Assembly (NCBI GenBank): GCA_946480605.1
Contig: CAMLKW010000222.1
Location: forward strand, 1 to 7,050
DNA length: 7,050 nucleotides
Direction: 5' to 3'
From: an uncultured Roseateles sp.
Lineage (GTDB): Bacteria > Pseudomonadota > Gammaproteobacteria > Burkholderiales > Burkholderiaceae
The notes under the pieces were generated by a model. That model did no database searches. It was given only the letters and a program-made list of their open reading frames with translations, and was not told the origin of the DNA. Of the stretch, positions 6,142 through 7,050 are shown piece by piece. Numbering within the stretch: the stretch's first letter is position 1; every line of letters begins with the position of its first letter. The position numbers and the translations under genes are program-made.

Positions 6142-7050
6142 AGAACCAAGTCCAACTCATCACCTACGTGGACCGCCTCGGCGGCCAGCGCAACGGCGCC
6201 GACCTGGCGCGGCTGCAGCAACTGCTGACCGCCCCCGGCTCGCCGCTGGCCGGGGTGTTCGGCGGCGTGCACCTGCTGCCGTTCTTCCACGCCATCGACG
6301 GCGCCGACGCCGGCTTCGACCCCATCGACCACACGCAGATCGACCCACGCTTGGGGCGGTGGGGCGACATCAAGGCGCTGACCGCCGACCTGGACGTGAT
6401 GGCCGACGTCATCGTCAATCACATGTCCAGTGAGTCGCCGCAGTTCCTGGACTACTCCGAGAAGGGCGAGGCCTCGGCCTATGCGGGCCTGTTCCTGACG
6501 CTGGACGGGGTGTTTCCGAACGGTGCGACCGAGCGGGACCTGCTGGCCGTCTACCGGCCGCGCCCCGGGCTGCCACTGACCTACGCGACCTTGCGCAACG
6601 GCGAGCGCCGCGTCCTGTGGACAAGCTTCACCGCCGCGCAGATCGACATCGCCGTGCGCCACCCGCAGGGCCGCGCCTACCTGACGGGCATCCTGAAGAC
6701 CTTCGCCGACAACGGCATCCGCATGGTGCGGCTGGACGCCGTCGGCTATTGCGTAAAGAAGGCCGGCGCGAGCTGCTTCATGATGCCGGAGACCTTCGAC
6801 TTCATCGCCGAGTTCGCCGCCGAGGCGCGGGCACTGGGCATCGAGGTGCTGGTCGAGATCCACTCCTACTTCCAGCGCCAGATCGAGATCGCGGCCCAGG
6901 TCGATTGGGTCTACGACTTCGCGCTGCCGCCGCTGGTGCTGCACGCCTTCGCGTTCAAGACCGCCGCGGCGCTGAAGCGATGGATAGCGATCCGCCCCGC
7001 CAACGCGCTGACCGTGCTCGACACGCATGACGGCATCGGCATCATCGACA
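6138..7050 (+). CDS. gtfA: Sucrose phosphorylase, GH13 subfamily 18 (partial, 3' end outside window)
   Basis: The first 304 residues of an enzyme that is usually about 480-510 long; the frame stays open to the window edge. The start MKNQVQLITYVDRLGG and the motif DGADAGFDPIDHT (54-66) closely resemble the sucrose phosphorylase of Bifidobacterium adolescentis. Catalytic positions are intact: nucleophile Asp200 in RLDAVGY, acid/base Glu240 in VEIHSYF, transition-state stabiliser Asp298 in LDTHDGIG, plus substrate-site His95 in VNHMS. The segment YRPRPGLP (141-148 or so), which contacts the fructose/phosphate side in that enzyme, is also kept. This favours sucrose over the glucosylglycerol or glucosylglycerate phosphorylases of the same subfamily. 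The reaction is sucrose + phosphate to alpha-glucose 1-phosphate + fructose. No signal peptide is present, so it is cytosolic. The ATG overlaps the transporter stop (ATGA), with GAAGG at 6126-6130 as a plausible ribosome site. Confidence 0.93.
   Translation, partial: MKNQVQLITYVDRLGGQRNGADLARLQQLLTAPGSPLAGVFGGVHLLPFFHAIDGADAGFDPIDHTQIDPRLGRWGDIKALTADLDVMADVIVNHMSSESPQFLDYSEKGEASAYAGLFLTLDGVFPNGATERDLLAVYRPRPGLPLTYATLRNGERRVLWTSFTAAQIDIAVRHPQGRAYLTGILKTFADNGIRMVRLDAVGYCVKKAGASCFMMPETFDFIAEFAAEARALGIEVLVEIHSYFQRQIEIAAQVDWVYDFALPPLVLHAFAFKTAAALKRWIAIRPANALTVLDTHDGIGIID

Overview
The window is GC-rich DNA with strong G/C bias at third codon positions. Protein flavour (the MHS-family MFS tail, the TonB receptor, the LacI regulator) fits a Gram-negative proteobacterium, most likely a high-GC betaproteobacterium of the Burkholderiales; this is judged from memory of family sequences, not a search. 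A TonB-dependent outer-membrane receptor confirms a diderm.

Layout, all on the + strand. (1) 1-200: the last 65 or so residues of an MHS-family MFS transporter, closed by a good intrinsic terminator at 242-268; this belongs to a separate, unrelated unit. (2) 322-1380: a LacI-family repressor. (3) 1381-1628: the only sizeable intergenic region. It holds a perfect 14-bp LacI-type operator (1507-1520), a second degenerate operator 67 bp upstream (1440-1453), a likely -10 element touching the main operator, and a GC-rich leader that can fold up to the ribosome binding site. (4) 1629 to the right edge: a tightly packed four-gene run with junctions of 1-nt overlap, 2-nt gap and 4-nt overlap. It encodes a TonB-dependent receptor, a PfkB-family fructokinase, an MFS disaccharide transporter of the sucrose-symporter type, and a GH13 subfamily 18 sucrose phosphorylase that is cut off by the window end but retains all three catalytic residues.

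Together this reads as a self-contained sucrose utilisation operon. Sucrose would cross the outer membrane by TonB-driven transport and the inner membrane intact through the MFS carrier. It would then be split in the cytosol by inorganic phosphate into glucose 1-phosphate and fructose, and the fructose phosphorylated by the kinase. The LacI protein would hold the operon off until a sugar ligand appears. The logic resembles the Xanthomonas sux locus (regulator, TonB receptor, transporter, enzyme), but the enzyme is a phosphorylase rather than an amylosucrase and a dedicated fructokinase is added. No mobile element, CRISPR array, tRNA or rRNA was seen. The most interesting regulatory material is the dual operator and the structured leader ahead of the receptor gene. 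I found no evidence for a wholly novel system.
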